Assembly (NCBI GenBank): GCA_000708835.1
Contig: DF237207.1
Coordinates: forward strand, 45,819 to 109,818
DNA: 64,000 bases
DNA from: Klebsormidium nitens
Taxonomy: Eukaryota; Streptophyta; Klebsormidiophyceae; Klebsormidiales; Klebsormidiaceae
Reading direction: 5' to 3'
Shown: positions 22,601-35,769 of the stretch, in pieces
How the letters are laid out: each line of letters opens with the position of its first letter
Position numbering within the stretch: the stretch's first letter is position 1
The notes under the pieces: generated by a model
What the model saw: only the letters and a program-made list of their open reading frames with translations
Told to the model about the DNA's origin: nothing
Databases searched by the model: none
Position numbers and translations under genes: made by a program

Positions 22601-25600
22601 CACCCATCTCGTGGCAGGCCCAGCTGCAGTACCACGTCGCACATCACGATTGGCCCCGGGTGGAACCCCTCCTCGAGCACGTGCCGCCTGAGTGCCTCAA
22701 GGAGGGCGTCCTGCGAGTGAAGCAGATGGTAGCAGAGAGGCCCCCGAACTCACTCCCAGGTGTCGAGGCTGCCCACGATGAGGATGACCTCTACGTGCCA
22801 GGTGTCAAGCTCCTGTTGGTCGACATCACGCAGCTGTGCACACGGCTGATGAAAGGCCTCGTGGAGGAGAAGCTCGCCCAGCAGCACGTGTTCCTACAGG
22901 CCGACTGGGAGGGAACAGGGCCCCTGGTTACGCTCCTGGCACGAGCTAACGTCCTCTTCGCACCTGGGGGGACGGCCAACAACCACAGCGATCGGGAGGG
23001 CTCGGCAGAAAACGGTTCCTCGTCAGAGAGAAGCCGGGAAGCTGAGCAAGGTGGAGCCAGCACATCCTCGGAAGGAGTAGAGATTAGTCACGAGACCAGT
23101 GATAAAGGCGAGGTGTACGTAGTGCATGACCGGGAGGGGCAGAGCCCGACGCCGCTGGCGGGCGCGCACCCAGTGGTGGTGCGGCACTGTGCAGAGCGCA
23201 AGCTGCCCCACCTGCTGCAGCTGTACCTGGACTGGCACGACGTTGGCAGGGACGCAGCGGACCTGGAGCCACTGCAGCTGGCAGCGGTGAGGCGCCGACT
23301 CTCTCGTCTTTGTTATCCTTGAGAGTTATTTTGAAATCAACCGGGCAGCTTTGGATGCTTCGCCTTTTCGTGGATGAATGGAAAGTTAGTTGCCGGCTAT
23401 TTGTGTTGATGACACAAGATTTTTTTACCATGTTAAGTTGCCCTATATTGTCGTTGACCTTATACACACTAGACTTTTCTCGCTTTGTTTGAAATCTTCC
23501 CGTCGCTCATCTGCTTCTGAGGTGCGGGTATTATATTAAGGCGCCTGATGGTCGAAGAAAGACTGATGCGGGACGAATTTTTGCACTCTTTATATACTTC
23601 CTGCCAAGCCCCTTGCCCGTCGAAGCCGCTTCTTAGTCGATCGATAAACAGCTAAAAGACCCACGCGAGATTTGATCACGGAAAAATCGCACACAGATCG
23701 CATCCCGAGGCCCTTCGTTACTTGCTTCTATCTCAAAAGCGATGCGTTGGTTGTTGCAGGGCCGGTGTGAGTGGGCCCACTGGTTGCTGCTCTCCCGGGT
23801 CCCTGGCGAGGAGTACGGCGCCTCCTTCGCGAACGCGCGCTTCATCTCGGAACATACTCAACACGTAGCATCCCCCGACGCCCGCGCCTCCTTCCCCGCC
23901 ACGCTCGACGAGATGGCCCAGGACGGCCACGAGCTGCGGGCGCTCGCCACTCTAGTTCACGCCCCTGTCCCGCTGGAGGACTGCCTCGACGGCTCACCCA
24001 AGCCCGCGCGTCGCCCCAGTGATTCTACAAACCCTCTTTCCGAACAACTCGTTGACGCGGCCCGCCCCACACAGGACCTGCCGTCGTGGTACTGCCGGCT
24101 AGGCAGTTTGACCCGGGGTCTGGCGGCATACCCCACTCTGTGCAGTCTGCTTGAGCGGGCCTGCGGGGTTGGGGACCAGCCAGCGCTGGAGCAAGCCCCC
24201 GGGTTGGAGGAGTTCTGGGCCGCCGCGAGCCTGGACCCGGTCCTCGAACCGTACCTGCGGTGGCGGCATGGTATGCTGACGTCAGCGGCCAGGGACGCCT
24301 CCCTTCTGTCGATGCTGCTCCCCAGCACGGCGCCCGCGGTCAGAAGGGTTCTGCACGCAGCCGTCCTGGGCCCCGGGTCTCTGAGCACGGGTGCTCTGCC
24401 AAGCGCCGAGGAGGACCGGCTGAACGAGTGGGAGGACGCAGCGGACGCTCTGGTGGCACAGGAGCTGAGTCGGCATGAGGAGGACGGGCCGCGGGGCTTC
24501 CAAGTGCAGCACCTGCTGCGGAAGGGGCGGCCCCTGGCGGCGCTGGAATGCGTCCTGGCGTACCGGGAGGAAGCGGCGGGCCAGCAGGGCCTCGCGATTG
24601 ACAGTGCAGAGACACTGCGGAGCCCGGGCCCTGTGGGAGCGCATGCGGCAAAGAGACGCACCAGGGAAGGGAGGACGAGGGCGGGGCATGGTACCGAATA
24701 TGCGGATGAGCGGGGGCATGGGCAGAGGTGGCAAAGCAGCCCACGGAACGGGGAAGCGACGGACAGCGAGGAGGGCGGAGAAGGCCGGCTGAGGGACCCC
24801 CTCACCGGCGAGGAATTTGTGATGGTGCTCAAGGAGGCAGTGCCCCTAGCCATCAGGGCCTTTGATGACACGCGGGTGACGTCAGCGTGCTGCGCCTTCC
24901 TGGAGCTGTGCGGCGTGCCGGCGGCAGAGCTGCGGGTGGACCTGAGGGCGCTGCAGCGGGCACAGAGGCAGGGAGCGGCGGGAGACACCGAGGGTAGGGC
25001 CTCGGACACTCTGAGGAGCACTGATTGGGAGGTTCGGAATGTGACATGGGAAACTTGGCCGGTCCTAAGGAAAGCCGTATGCAAGTGTTAGCGCACAATC
25101 TTACTATCAAAATGGAGGGAAGACGTATTGCAAAGGATCTCTTGTACTTGCGTGCTTGCACACGTATGGCTAGAAGCCGCCATGCTTGGATGCCAGGCAG
25201 CTAACAGCTCTCCGGTGCCGGTGTGTCGTAAACTTGGATGAGAGTCTCGCTGTTCCGAGGCCGATTAAGGAAGGCCTTCTTTCGCAGATTCTGATGGCGC
25301 TCAGCTAGCCCCTCTGGCGTCCGTTCTCAGCGAAGCCTACTCTGCCAGCATCGAGGACGCAAGCGCAGACGTCAGGAAGGTGCCGCCTCCGCAGGGCACG
25401 TGCCAGGCCGTGCTAAATCTCCTTGAGCGCCTAGAGGGAGCGACGCTGAGCACGCTGGCTGAAGACGAGCGTCCGACGAGCCCACGGTCAAGGTGGGGGC
25501 GGGAAAAAAGGGCGAGCAAGGACCGGGGCACGGCGGGGCAGTGGCTGCGGGATGGGGACGGAGAAGGGGAGAACCGCCGGGCAGCGCAGATGGAGACATC

Positions 25601-28600
25601 CGAGAGGTAAGGCCATGGCTGAACGAGGCAGGGAGACATTTGAGCGGTTGACCGCTTGTTACCTCTGCGTTTTGTGGAGCTTGCTACCTTTTGTATGGGT
25701 ATACTTTCTGGCCAGACCTTCTACCTCGTTGTGTCCACTTGTCCTACCAGACTTCGGCACGTCGACTCTTTTGGTCGGCAGTTCAGTTCCATTTGAAATT
25801 CCGCTGTCGCGTTGGCCACATGACCATTCCACATGACAATAGAAATTCATTTCGGTCCCCCCAGTGTCATCGTAACGGATTTCGAGCAGAAGAGGAGCAC
25901 GAGCCGCTTGTCCACAGTCAGGAACGTTGTCCCGACTGTCCCGTAACCTGCTCTGCTTAGGTTCTTCTTGCAGATGGGAGCTCGTGACCGCGTTCTGCGC
26001 TGCCCACGGGCTGCCCCCCTCTGCGGCGTACCTGCGGCAGCTGGCGCGGGACGACGACTGGCTGGGCTTCCTGGCGGAGGCCCAAAAAGAAGGAACCGCG
26101 GGCGCCCGCCTCACCGCCATCGCAGCAGAGTCCTTCTCCGACCCAGCTCTGAAGGAGCACGTTCTTATTGTCCTCCGAAGTTTGGGGGGCAGTCTAGGAT
26201 CCAATTCTGAAGCAGATCCCGTTGGGGCCCTGCCTGGACAGAACGAGGAAGCGGCCCCGACTGAGCTGTTTGCCATTCTGGCAGAGTGCGAAAAGGGGCC
26301 AAGACCAGGCGTGGTGCTCCTGGAAAAGGCACGTGAGCTGGGGTGGCCGCTGCTGGCAGTCGCAGCCAGCGCCTACGAGGGGGCGGACATACAATCCTGC
26401 CTCGCCACGTGGCTTGCCACCATGGCTCTTGACGTCGACGCCCCCGTTCGGCCAGTGGGAGAAGCGGCGGCGATCGCTCGGGCGGTGGACGGGGCTGTCC
26501 GGAAGCTCAACTCGGTGGTGCACCAGAGTGGAGAGAAAGAGCACGGCCGGCCACTCTGGAAGCGGCAACGTATCGACGCTGATCAAAGAGAGGAGGACAC
26601 GCTTGACAGTGAAGCGGAGCCGTCAGCTGGAAGTAGGAGCGCGGCGGAGTCCAACTTCGCGTCGGTGGAAGAAGCGCTGGTGGAGACTGTGGCGCGGCTG
26701 TGCGGGCGCGCGCTGTTCCTGCCGCTGCTGCGGGGTCTCGAGCTGTTCGCCCCGGGGAGCTGCCTGGCCCACTGTGTGAAAGCGCTGCAGGCAGCGGCCC
26801 GCTACGACCGCGCAGAAGCTGCCGCGCATTTCGAGAAGTTTGGCTGGGGGCTGGCTCACGGCCGAGCAGACGCGGAGGGGCTGAGACGGGGGCTGGCGGC
26901 CAGAGCGGCGGTCGCAGCGGCGGATGCGGTGCTGGCCACGTGTCCTACGGAGTACGAGCGGAAGCTGCTGCTGGAAGTGCTGGCGGGGCTGCACGAGTGG
27001 GGGCCGGCAGCGGAAGACGGCGCAAGGTGGGAGGTGATGCTTTTGTGGGCCATGCACTATGACGTGTGAGGCCATGGGCCTTCAGCATCACACTGACTGA
27101 GTCAAGCGGCATGTTGCACTTGACTGCCTTCAGTGATTGCAATGCTGGGTTGATTGGTCCAACCAGCTGACTGCTCACTGCGCTGGTCCTTTGTGCTTTC
27201 TGCTGCGCTGTCGCTTTGGTCCGGCAGCAGTGAGCGGCCACGGGTCCGTCCGTTAGCGTCACTGTAGTCCTCGTTAGGGTCTGACGACGCCACCCCATTT
27301 CCCCTCCCGCTTCAGGTACAAGCGCCTCTCCCTGGCTGCCCAGCTGTCTTCTCCGGGCGTCCCCCTCGACGAGTCCTGCACCCCGGAAGCTCTGCTTCAT
27401 TCCCTGGCGGCGGCGCGCAAGTGGGACGAGGCCCGAGAGCTCGCGCAACAACTTGATCACAACCCGTCCTCTGCCACGTCGGACCGAGGAGCCGCTCCCC
27501 GGAACACAGCCAGGGCCGTGGAGCAAGACGATGCACAGCAGAGCGGTGGGCTGCGGGCCCACGTGACGGTGCTGCAGGCGGAGGCCCTGCTGGCGGACTG
27601 GCGCGAGCTGCTGTGGGACGACCCAGCGGAGCGGCTGGCGGTGTGGGGCCACTGCAGTGCCCTCTTCGAGGCGCACAGCCTCTCAGCGCGGCAGGCAGGT
27701 GACTTCTTCCTGCGCCACGCAGAGGAACTGAGCGAGGGGGATCCCCCGGCTTCGGGGGCGGAGGTGCACACCGCGCTCTTGCTGGCGATCCAGTGGCTCA
27801 ACGGAAACTTCTTGGGGGGTTCGGACGCGGCGTCAGAAGAGGAGCTGGCTTCCCTGGAGGCTCAGCTGTGGATGGCGGCAATCGCGGCCGACCGAGAAGC
27901 GGGAATACTGCCAGCGGAAACGAAGTCCGGGGAGGATTTGACTGTTATTCAACGGCAGGCCCAAGGAGCGCTTAGGGCGACGGCCGAGCTGTGGCCTGTC
28001 ATTGCATCACGCGGGGGCCAGGAAGGACGAACAGAGCTAAAAGTTTCAAGAACCTCGGAAAGTGCCAGGGAAGCCGGGGAGAAGGAGGGCAGAGTGACCA
28101 CTCAGAGCTTAGAGATCGTCGAGCAGACTGGGACTGCATCCGAGAGCCGCTCGGCTGCAGAAGCGTCTGCTGCAGTTTCCGCACTCCTGGAGGACGGCCG
28201 TGTCTCCGCAGCCAGGGGGCTACTGCGCCAGCTAAATGTTCCCCACGGCGACAACTTCCAACTCGTGCAAGCCGCAGAGTGCGTGGCCTCAGGCGGAACG
28301 GCTTCCGTACCAACGCGGCTGGTTGAGTTCCTTCAAGCGAGGGGACTCGAAATTCCACAAAGCGCCCCTCCACAACCAAAAGGCCGGAAAGAGCGTTCGG
28401 ACGTCCTGCGACAGATCGCGGAGCTCTGTCCTGCCAGCCAAGGCCGGGGGCATGTCCTCCGCCTGGCGGCTGTCTGCCAAGCCGCCGCCGCCCTCTCCCT
28501 GGGGTACCAGGAGGCGGGCAAAATGACCCCCCTGGAGCTGCTCCAGCTGCTCGCACTGCAGGCCGGGCGCCCGGGCGCCCTTGACGCTGCGAGACAGCTG

Positions 28601-31600
28601 GGCGTAGCGTGTGAGGGGCGCGAGGAGCTGCCCCCCCGGAAGGTGGCCCGGGTGCTGGCGGAGTGCTTCCAGAAGGGCCTGCTGGCGGCCTACAAGGGCA
28701 GCTACTTGCAAGATGGCCCCGCGGACGAGGCGGGCCCCGCGCCGCTGCTGTGGAAGCCGGAGGACTTCGTGCAGGTGCGTGTCTTACAGATACTATGCCT
28801 GCGGTTTGCATTCCGAACCAGTGGCCTCGTGGTGCACCCAGGCCCCGTCAGAAGGCCTTGATTTTGAAGCTTTTTTGAATAGAAAAGCGCATGAGTGGAT
28901 ACAGACTCTGTACCTGTTCTCCATACACTCAAAAAGACTTGCAGCTGAATAGCTGCAGGAACTCGAGAAGCTCCTGGGGAGTTGCGGGCAATCTTTTGAC
29001 CCTGATATATAGAAGCTTCCCGGAGCTTTGTCTTGCTTTAGATTCACACATCTCCTACTGTTCTTTGTTGGTTGATCCGTATGCCTGATTTATTTCACAG
29101 AGCTGCTAGGAAAGCATTCGCAACGTCGAAAGAGCGTAAAGCTGAGCCTGAAACCCCAAACGATGAAAGCGTCTTTTTGTGCAGTGGGCGGCAGTGTGCC
29201 CCGAGCCGCCCCAGGTTGCGCACGCGCTGATGCGGCTGGTGATCGGCGGCAAGAGCGACCTGCCCCCCGCTTGCGAGGCCGAGCTGCTCGTCCTGGCGCA
29301 CCGCTTCTACTCGTCCTCTGCCTGCTTCGACGGCCTGGACGTCCTCTCCGCCCTGGTCAGCAACCGCGCGGCTGCGTACCTCGCAGAGGACAAGGCGGCG
29401 CCCGTGGCGCGGCTGCTGGTGGGCACCGGCGACTTCGTGCGGCTGCGCGCGCTGGCGGACGTGCTCGTGCGGGGCGGACACCTGGACATGCTGCTCGCGT
29501 GAGCCGGGACGTCGGAACTACGCCCAAAGCGGGTGCTTTTTTTTGTTGATTATTAGTTGCAGGATCGGAGTGGACTGGGGCTTATTGCTCAAGCACTTGT
29601 GCGACCACTTCAAAGCATCCCTCGGCATAAAAAGTGTCGTCCCATCTTGCTCGTAGCTTTCACCTGAGCGGCCTTGCTTCACCTGTGATGCTTTCATTTG
29701 GCACCTTTGTTCGCGGGAAAGGTCGGGGTATGCAAACCTTTTTGCTTCCTCTCTTGGTTGGGGATTGCACCTTCTTTCATTGCCATCCAGAAGAATTTGT
29801 GAGTCACACGGATAGGCTGCCTGCTTGCTGTTTGAAAACCAACGTCCATGAATTGTCTGGGACATCATAGCACCCGAATCTCATTCCTCTTTTTCTTGCA
29901 GCAAGATTGCGTCAGGCGGCCAGCAGATGCCTCCTGCCGCGCGGCATGCCGCTCGCGCGGTCATCTTGAGCGCCTTGGCCCTTCAGCGGAACGAGTACAG
30001 CGACGACGAGTACGAGGTGGCCTTGGCCCGAGTGCACGACACGCTGGGGACCCTGCACGAGGCCGCTAGTGAGGGGACCGGTCGCTCTGTGTCCCGCTGT
30101 ATCTGAAGCATCCCGTCGCGTTAGGCAACGGCCTTTGATTTGGCTATAAATATCAATCCAGCGCCTTCCCTCCGTTTCAAGAGCTCTTTTGCGGCATGTG
30201 GCTTCAAATTAAGTATTCCCACTCCTTGGACGGAAGCAAGGGCCGGGGGTATGTGCGCCGTTTGGATTGACAAAATGTAACATGAGAGTGCTCACGCGGG
30301 TTCTTGTTGGCTTTTCTTTCTGTCATCGGGGACACCACACCCTCCGTCCTCAGCTTGGCCCTCGAGCATCCCAGAGCTTTTCGACCAACTAGCGTCAACC
30401 GGCGAGCACTTGCTTCCTGCGGGCTGTCTTCTAACCGAGCCGATCCCAATTGATATGCACTCAATTCCATTCATCTGTGCTCTATCTGTGTGCCTGCAGC
30501 CTCTTTGGAGCGGCGCGCTACGGCCGGCGTCAAGCGGGCTGCCGCTCAACGCGAGAGCTCCCCCACCGCGCTGGGCCGCCTCAACCCCTCCCAGGCCAGC
30601 AGCGACAAGGAGCTACTCAAAGCCATGGAGGTACGAACCCGTAGGTCCTGGCTCTCATGTACTTCGATTGCAAACTCGCAATCTGCTTAGCGTACTGCTT
30701 GCTTGCTTGCTGGGTGAACGTCAATCCTGTTGCTGGTCGAACGTCAATCTTCTTGCTAGCTGGATCTACTCCTACCAATTGGTTGTGGAAGCCGGATCCG
30801 GTAGGGTTACTTCGCTGATCTCTTCATCGCATACCTGAAAAGTGATGAGAACCACTTTCGCGATGAATCGGGCTCGAAAGAGCAACCGACAGCGACTTGA
30901 CTGAATCTGCTCGTCCCCGGCTCGCAGCTGTACGTCCAGGCCGCGGAGAAGTGGGCCCAGCTGGACGCCGGGTCGGCTGCCGCGCGGTGCGCCCACCAGG
31001 CGGCGCTGGTGGCGCTGCAGCTCCGCCTGCCGGACGTCCGCTGGCTGGACCTGGCCCCCGACTCGGCACGGCAGCTGTTCGTGGAACAGCCGGGGGGGTT
31101 CACGGAGGCGCTCACTGTGGCGCAGGCGTACGGCCTGATGGACCCCCTGGAGTGGGTGCACGCCATCTGGAACCAGGTGAGGGGGGGAAAGACGCTTAGG
31201 TCGCAGGCGAGCCTGCTTTGCTCGGGTGCTAGTCTCATAGGGCTGCGGCAGGATGTGGTGTGCACCAAACCTGCAAGAAGCATTCAAAATTCTGGATTAT
31301 TATATCAAGTAGGAGCGCCAGCTAAGGGTGGATCTTCGGAGAGAGCTTGCACCCGCCCTTGAGAGCGAGTATTAAGGGACTGCCGCGGGGTCCAGGAGCA
31401 GATCGAATTTGTGTCAATTCTATGTGGCAACGCCGAAGAGCTTCGTGATCCGAGCACCAATCGGAACCGCTTATCGCGAGCGTTTCCATTGCCCTTCTCC
31501 TACTTGCTCACATTTATTTGCGTGACTTTTCCTTTGTACTGAATCCTTTTAGAGCTTGCTTCGAAATCCGAACCCTCCAGTCATTCTCTACACGCGAATG

Positions 31601-32316
31601 GTTCTCCTCAGAAGTTCTGTTCGCTTGCATCCTTTCCACCTCCCCTGACACGCTGCTCTGCACCCACCTTTCTCGTGCCCCCCCAGGTCATGTGGCAGCC
31701 CCTGCACCACACGGAGCGCTACCTCGGCGACTTCGTGGACACGCTGCCCCTCGCGCCGGCCCTGCTGCTGGAGCTGGCGCGTACCTATCGCACCGAAGTA
31801 GCAGCGCGCGACGCCGACATGTCGCGCTGGCTGCCGAGCGGCGCAGGGGGCGCGGAGGGCGGCCGCCACCTCGCGAAAGCCTTTAAAGCCCTGCTGCACC
31901 ACGTGGGCGACTACAAGCTACGGCTGCAGCTCGCCACGCTGGCCACCGGCTTTGCGGACGAGATTGATGACGCCATCAGGTGAGCCAGAGAGAGGAAGAG
32001 CGAAAGCATGTCACCGACCTGCGAAAAGCGTTTAAGAGTACTGTGGCAACAGCCGGTCTGTGGGCTTGTCACTTGGCCACTTGACTTGCAGCCAAGCAAG
32101 GAGCACCTCTCGATGCAGACATTCTTGTGTTCACAAAGCTGTATCCTTGTCGAAAGGTTCTGAACGGGCTGCCTCTTCTTATGCTCTCGATTATTCTTAC
32201 TGAGTACTGCATTTGCCGGCCCCCTCCCGTGCAGCGTGCTCGACAGAGTTCCTGAAACAGCGGGTCCGTTGATCCTGCGAAAAGGTCACGGTGCGACTTA
32301 TGTCCCCCTGATGTAG
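19610..32316 (+). CDS. SPG11: Spatacsin (SPG11-like), plant type
   Basis: Predicted 2593 aa in 16 exons: 19610-20064, 20395-20945, 21143-21340, 21524-21711, 21934-22305, 22570-23286, 23760-24993, 25288-25606, 25974-27026, 27316-28774, 29185-29498, 29902-30068, 30500-30630, 30928-31176, 31687-31979 and 32235-32316. All junctions keep frame. Characteristic plant spatacsin segments run in order: LAYDFFRAGNTDTALLALRR, WQAQLQYHVAHHDWPRVEP, AHWLLLSRVPGEEYGASFAN, LLADWRELLWDDPAERLAVW, and the Spatacsin_C block (HALMRLVIGGKSDLPPACE, RFYSSSACFDGLDVLSALVS). The C-terminus is AGPLILRKGHGATYVPLM. The protein is an alpha-solenoid. In animals it works with spastizin and AP-5 at late endosomes/lysosomes, in lysosome reformation; the plant role is poorly known. 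The model is shorter than land-plant orthologues as I recall them and lacks an evident N-terminal beta-propeller part. There is little room for more exons, since the tRNA lies 290 bp upstream of the ATG at 19610. Confidence 0.92.
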
Positions 32317-33600
32317 AGGTTCCCCCTTCGTCGAGGCACATGTATCATCTGGTAAAAACATAAAGCTGCAAATAATAGGTACTATCAGCCTTTAGCTACA
32401 TCGTGATCCCTCAAGGGTCCTAGTTGGAAGTTCCAAGGGCTCAAGAGAAGCATTTAGATTTTAGAAGTAGGAAATTTTGGGCAGATTGTGGAGCACTGGC
32501 AAGGTGTACAATATCGTGGCGGCACTCTTGGGACAAATGCGGACAGGCCTGGAACATGCGGAAGGGATCCGGAGAGAGGGGAGACGTACACAAGGAAAGG
32601 GCCTCCAGCAAGCTGTGGACGGCAAGCGTTAATCCTCATCCCTACAATTTTCATTGGATTTACCCTCAACTTGGCAGTGTTGGTCACACTAGATGGGGGT
32701 GGAATACCGGTTGTAATTTCAAGTTTGTGAGAATTGGCATGTGCAGCGTACTTTCAACATTTGATATTGGAGGGAACCAATTATTGGTGTTGTTGTATAT
32801 CATTCCCAACCTCATGTGGGGTTCCACTCAGCCAAGAAAGAAAGGGAACAAAAGAGGAAAAAGAAGGAAAGAGAGTATAAAAAGTTAAGGTAATAACACC
32901 ATACGTCGAGCAAACAACGAAGTAAGCCAAACTAACCGTTCGATATTCACACAAAATGGAGATGGGAGCTTCGGAGCCGTCCAATCATGAGTCATGATGA
33001 TAAACTGACGTCGCATCAGAAATATCTTACACGACATCATCCCGTTTCTATATAAGCGACACACGGCAAAAAGAGCGCCGTCGATTTTCTGTCATGTCTC
33101 TATCTGAGTGGGACCGAAAATTCAGCGTTGGCTTGCGAACTCAGATTACCCTACAATATACGTTCGTAACCACTTGAAGGTCGCAAAACTTTCTACAAAT
33201 GGGTCCTGAAACACAGGCTATATTTTTGCATAACCTAGGATCGAGATGCCAAGGCAACGGTCAACGAAGCAGCGCCGACACCGTAGTTCTGCAGCGCCGA
33301 CACCGTAGTTCTGCAATTGAGCATTGCGGAGCTCGCAAGTGTATATAGTCATTGTTGACAACCGCTGAATGAATTTGGAGGTTGCAAGTTTAGCTTGATT
33401 AATTAGTCGACTCGGAGTTTGGATCAAACAGCCGCCGTAAACTTGCGCGGCAGCCTGTTCGAGCTTGTATACATTTACCTATATTCAACAGCTCATGTCG
33501 CCGCCGCCCGAATCTTAGTGGGCCGTTCTCAACACGAGGGTCACATTGAAACACCAAGCGCTAAGATACATCATATGTCCGCACTAAGTTACATCATGTC
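32317..33600. other. AT-rich intergenic spacer
   Basis: The 3' flank of the spatacsin gene leading to the hairpin minisatellite. Only short, unrecognisable ORFs occur. It contains a perfect 22-bp tandem duplication at 33269-33312 and a TATA-like TCTATATAAG near 33049 with no identifiable gene behind it. Confidence 0.6.
33269..33312 (+). repeat. Perfect 22-bp tandem duplication
   Basis: The 22-bp unit beginning GCAGCGCCGACACC and ending GTAGTTCT occurs at 33269-33290 and is repeated exactly at 33291-33312. The exact identity suggests a recent slippage event. Confidence 0.9.
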
Positions 33601-34052
33601 CGCACACCTTTTTTAGCAGCTTAAATGGGGTGCGGATATCGAATCCGCACGTACTTCTTATTGGCCATCCCAAAAGGTTGCGGATTTCCCGCGCATCTCT
33701 TTCTTAGCAGCGCCAAACGGGTGCAGCTCTCCTACACCCCTTTTCTGGCTATCTTAAAAGGGGTGCGGATATTTCTTGGCACGCATTTTCAGGGCAATCT
33801 TACAAAGAGGGTGCAGATTGTTCAGCACGGGCACTCTCAAGAGCGTCAAACGAGTGCAGCCGCTGGTGCACCACTTTTCCGGCCATCTTGAAAGGGGTGC
33901 GGATTTTTCCGCACGCTTTTCCTGGCGGTCTTGAAAGGTGTGCGGATTTTTCCGCACCCCTTCTGGTGATCTTGAAAGGTGTGCGAATTCTCCCGCCCGC
34001 ACGCCTTTTTCAGCGTGCCAAATGGGTGCAGCTTCTTGCACCACTGTTCCGG

Positions 34053-34260
34053 CCATCTTGAAAGGTGTGCGGGTTTTTCCGCACACAATTTTGAGTGGCG
34101 CCAAAGGGGTGCAGCTTTCTTGCACCCCTTTTCTGGCCGAAGTTGAAAGGTGTGCGAAACTTTCCGCACGCCATTTTTCGCAAGGTGTGCGGATTTTCCC
34201 GCACTCCTTTTATGGTGGTCTTGAAAGGTGTGCGGATTTTCCACATCCAATTTTCAGTGG
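34053..34260 (+). repeat. Higher-order duplicate block within the minisatellite, copy 1
   Basis: This 208-bp block of several hairpin modules is nearly identical to 35770-35984. The two share rare variants such as CTGGCCGAAGTTGAAAGG and CGAAACTTTCCGCACGCC. The second copy differs by a few substitutions and a 7-bp insertion near 35900. It is seen directly and indicates recent segmental duplication within the array. Confidence 0.85.
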
Positions 34261-35769
34261 CGTCAAATGGGCGCAGTTGTCTTGCACCCTTTTTTCCGGC
34301 GATCTTGAAAGGTGTGCGGATTCTCTCGCACGCCTTTTTCAGCGGCGCCAAAGGGGTGGCGGCTTTCCCGCACCCGTTTCTGGCGGTCTTGAAAGGTGTC
34401 CGGATTTTCCCGCACGCAATTTGGAGTGCCGCCAAAGGGGTGCAGCTGTCTTGCACCCCTTTTCCGGTGGTCGTGGACGATGTGCAGATTTTCTCGCACA
34501 CCTTTGTGGGCGATCTGAAAGGTAAGTGGATTTTCCCGCACCCCTTTTCTGGCAATTTTAAAAGGTGTGCGAATTCTCTCGCACGCCTTTTTCAGCGGCG
34601 CAAAAAGGCTGCAGCTTTCCCGCACCCGTTTTCTGGCAATCGAGAAAGGTCACGGTGCGGATTCTCCCGCACGCCTTTTTTAGCGGCGCCAAAGGGGTGC
34701 AGCTTTCTTGCACCCCTTTTCAGGCGGTCTTGAAAGCTTTGCGGATTTTTCTGCACGCAATTTTGAGTGGCGCCAAAGGGATGCAGCTTTCCTTAAATAC
34801 TTCTCTGGCAGTCGGGAAAGGTGTGCGGTTTCTCCCGCACGCCTTTGTCAGCGGCATCAAAGGGGTGCTGCACCCGTTTTCGAGTTTTCAGGCGGTCTTG
34901 AAAGGTGTGCGGAATTTTCTGCAAGCAATTTTGAGTGGCGCCAAAGGGATGCAGCTTTCCCCAAATTCTTCTCTGGCAGTCGGGAAAGGTGTGCGGTTCA
35001 ATCCTGCACGCCTTTCTCAGCGGCGTCAAACTTGGTGCAGATTTCCCGCACCCGTTTTCGAGGTTTCTGGCGGTCTTGAAAGGTGTGCGGATTCTCCCGC
35101 ACGCCTTTTTCAGCGGCGCCAAAGGGGTGCAGATTTCCCGTTTTCTCGTGGTCTTGAAAGGTGTGCGGATTCTCCTGCACGCCTTTTCCAGCGGCCCCAA
35201 AGGGGTGCGGCTTTCTTGCACCCCTTTTCTGGCGGTCTCGAAAGGTGTGCGGATTTTCCCGCGCACCTGTTTTCTGGCGGTCTGAAAGGTGTGCGGATTT
35301 TTTTGCACGCATTTTTTAGCAATCTGAAAGGGGTGCAGATTTCTTGCACCTTTTTCTAGCGATCTTGAAAAGTGTGAGGAGTTTCCCGCATGCCTTTCGT
35401 AGCGGCGCCAAAGGGTTGCAGCTTTCCCCCAATTCGTTTTTGGCATTTGATTCTCCCGCATGCCTTTTTCAGTGGCGTTAAAGGGGTGCAGCTTTCCTGC
35501 CATCCTTTTCTGGCGGTCTTGAAAGGTGTGCGGATTTTTCTGCACGCAATTTTGAGTGGCGCCAAAGGGGTGCAGCTTTCCCACAATTCTTTTCTGGCAG
35601 TCCGGAAAGGAGTGCGAATTCTCCCGCACGCCATTTTCAACGGCGCCAAAACCGGGGTGCAGATTTCCCGCGCAACAATTTTTTGGCGGTCTTGAAAGGT
35701 GTGCCGATTATCCCGCGCGCCTTTTCAGCGGCGCTAAAGGGGTGCAGCTTTCTTGCACCCCTTTTCTCG

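Noticed and set aside
23957-25084. 375-codon minus-strand frame
   Set aside because: It lies fully opposite the large spatacsin exon 23760-24993 and is Ser/Arg-rich, as expected of a GC-rich antisense shadow.
34565-35359. 264-codon plus-strand frame, and similar long frames on both strands of the hairpin array (for example 34793-35629 minus)
   Set aside because: They arise because the repeat unit of about 84 bp is a multiple of 3 and poor in stop triplets. Several frames on both strands stay open equally and the protein is only the repeat translated.
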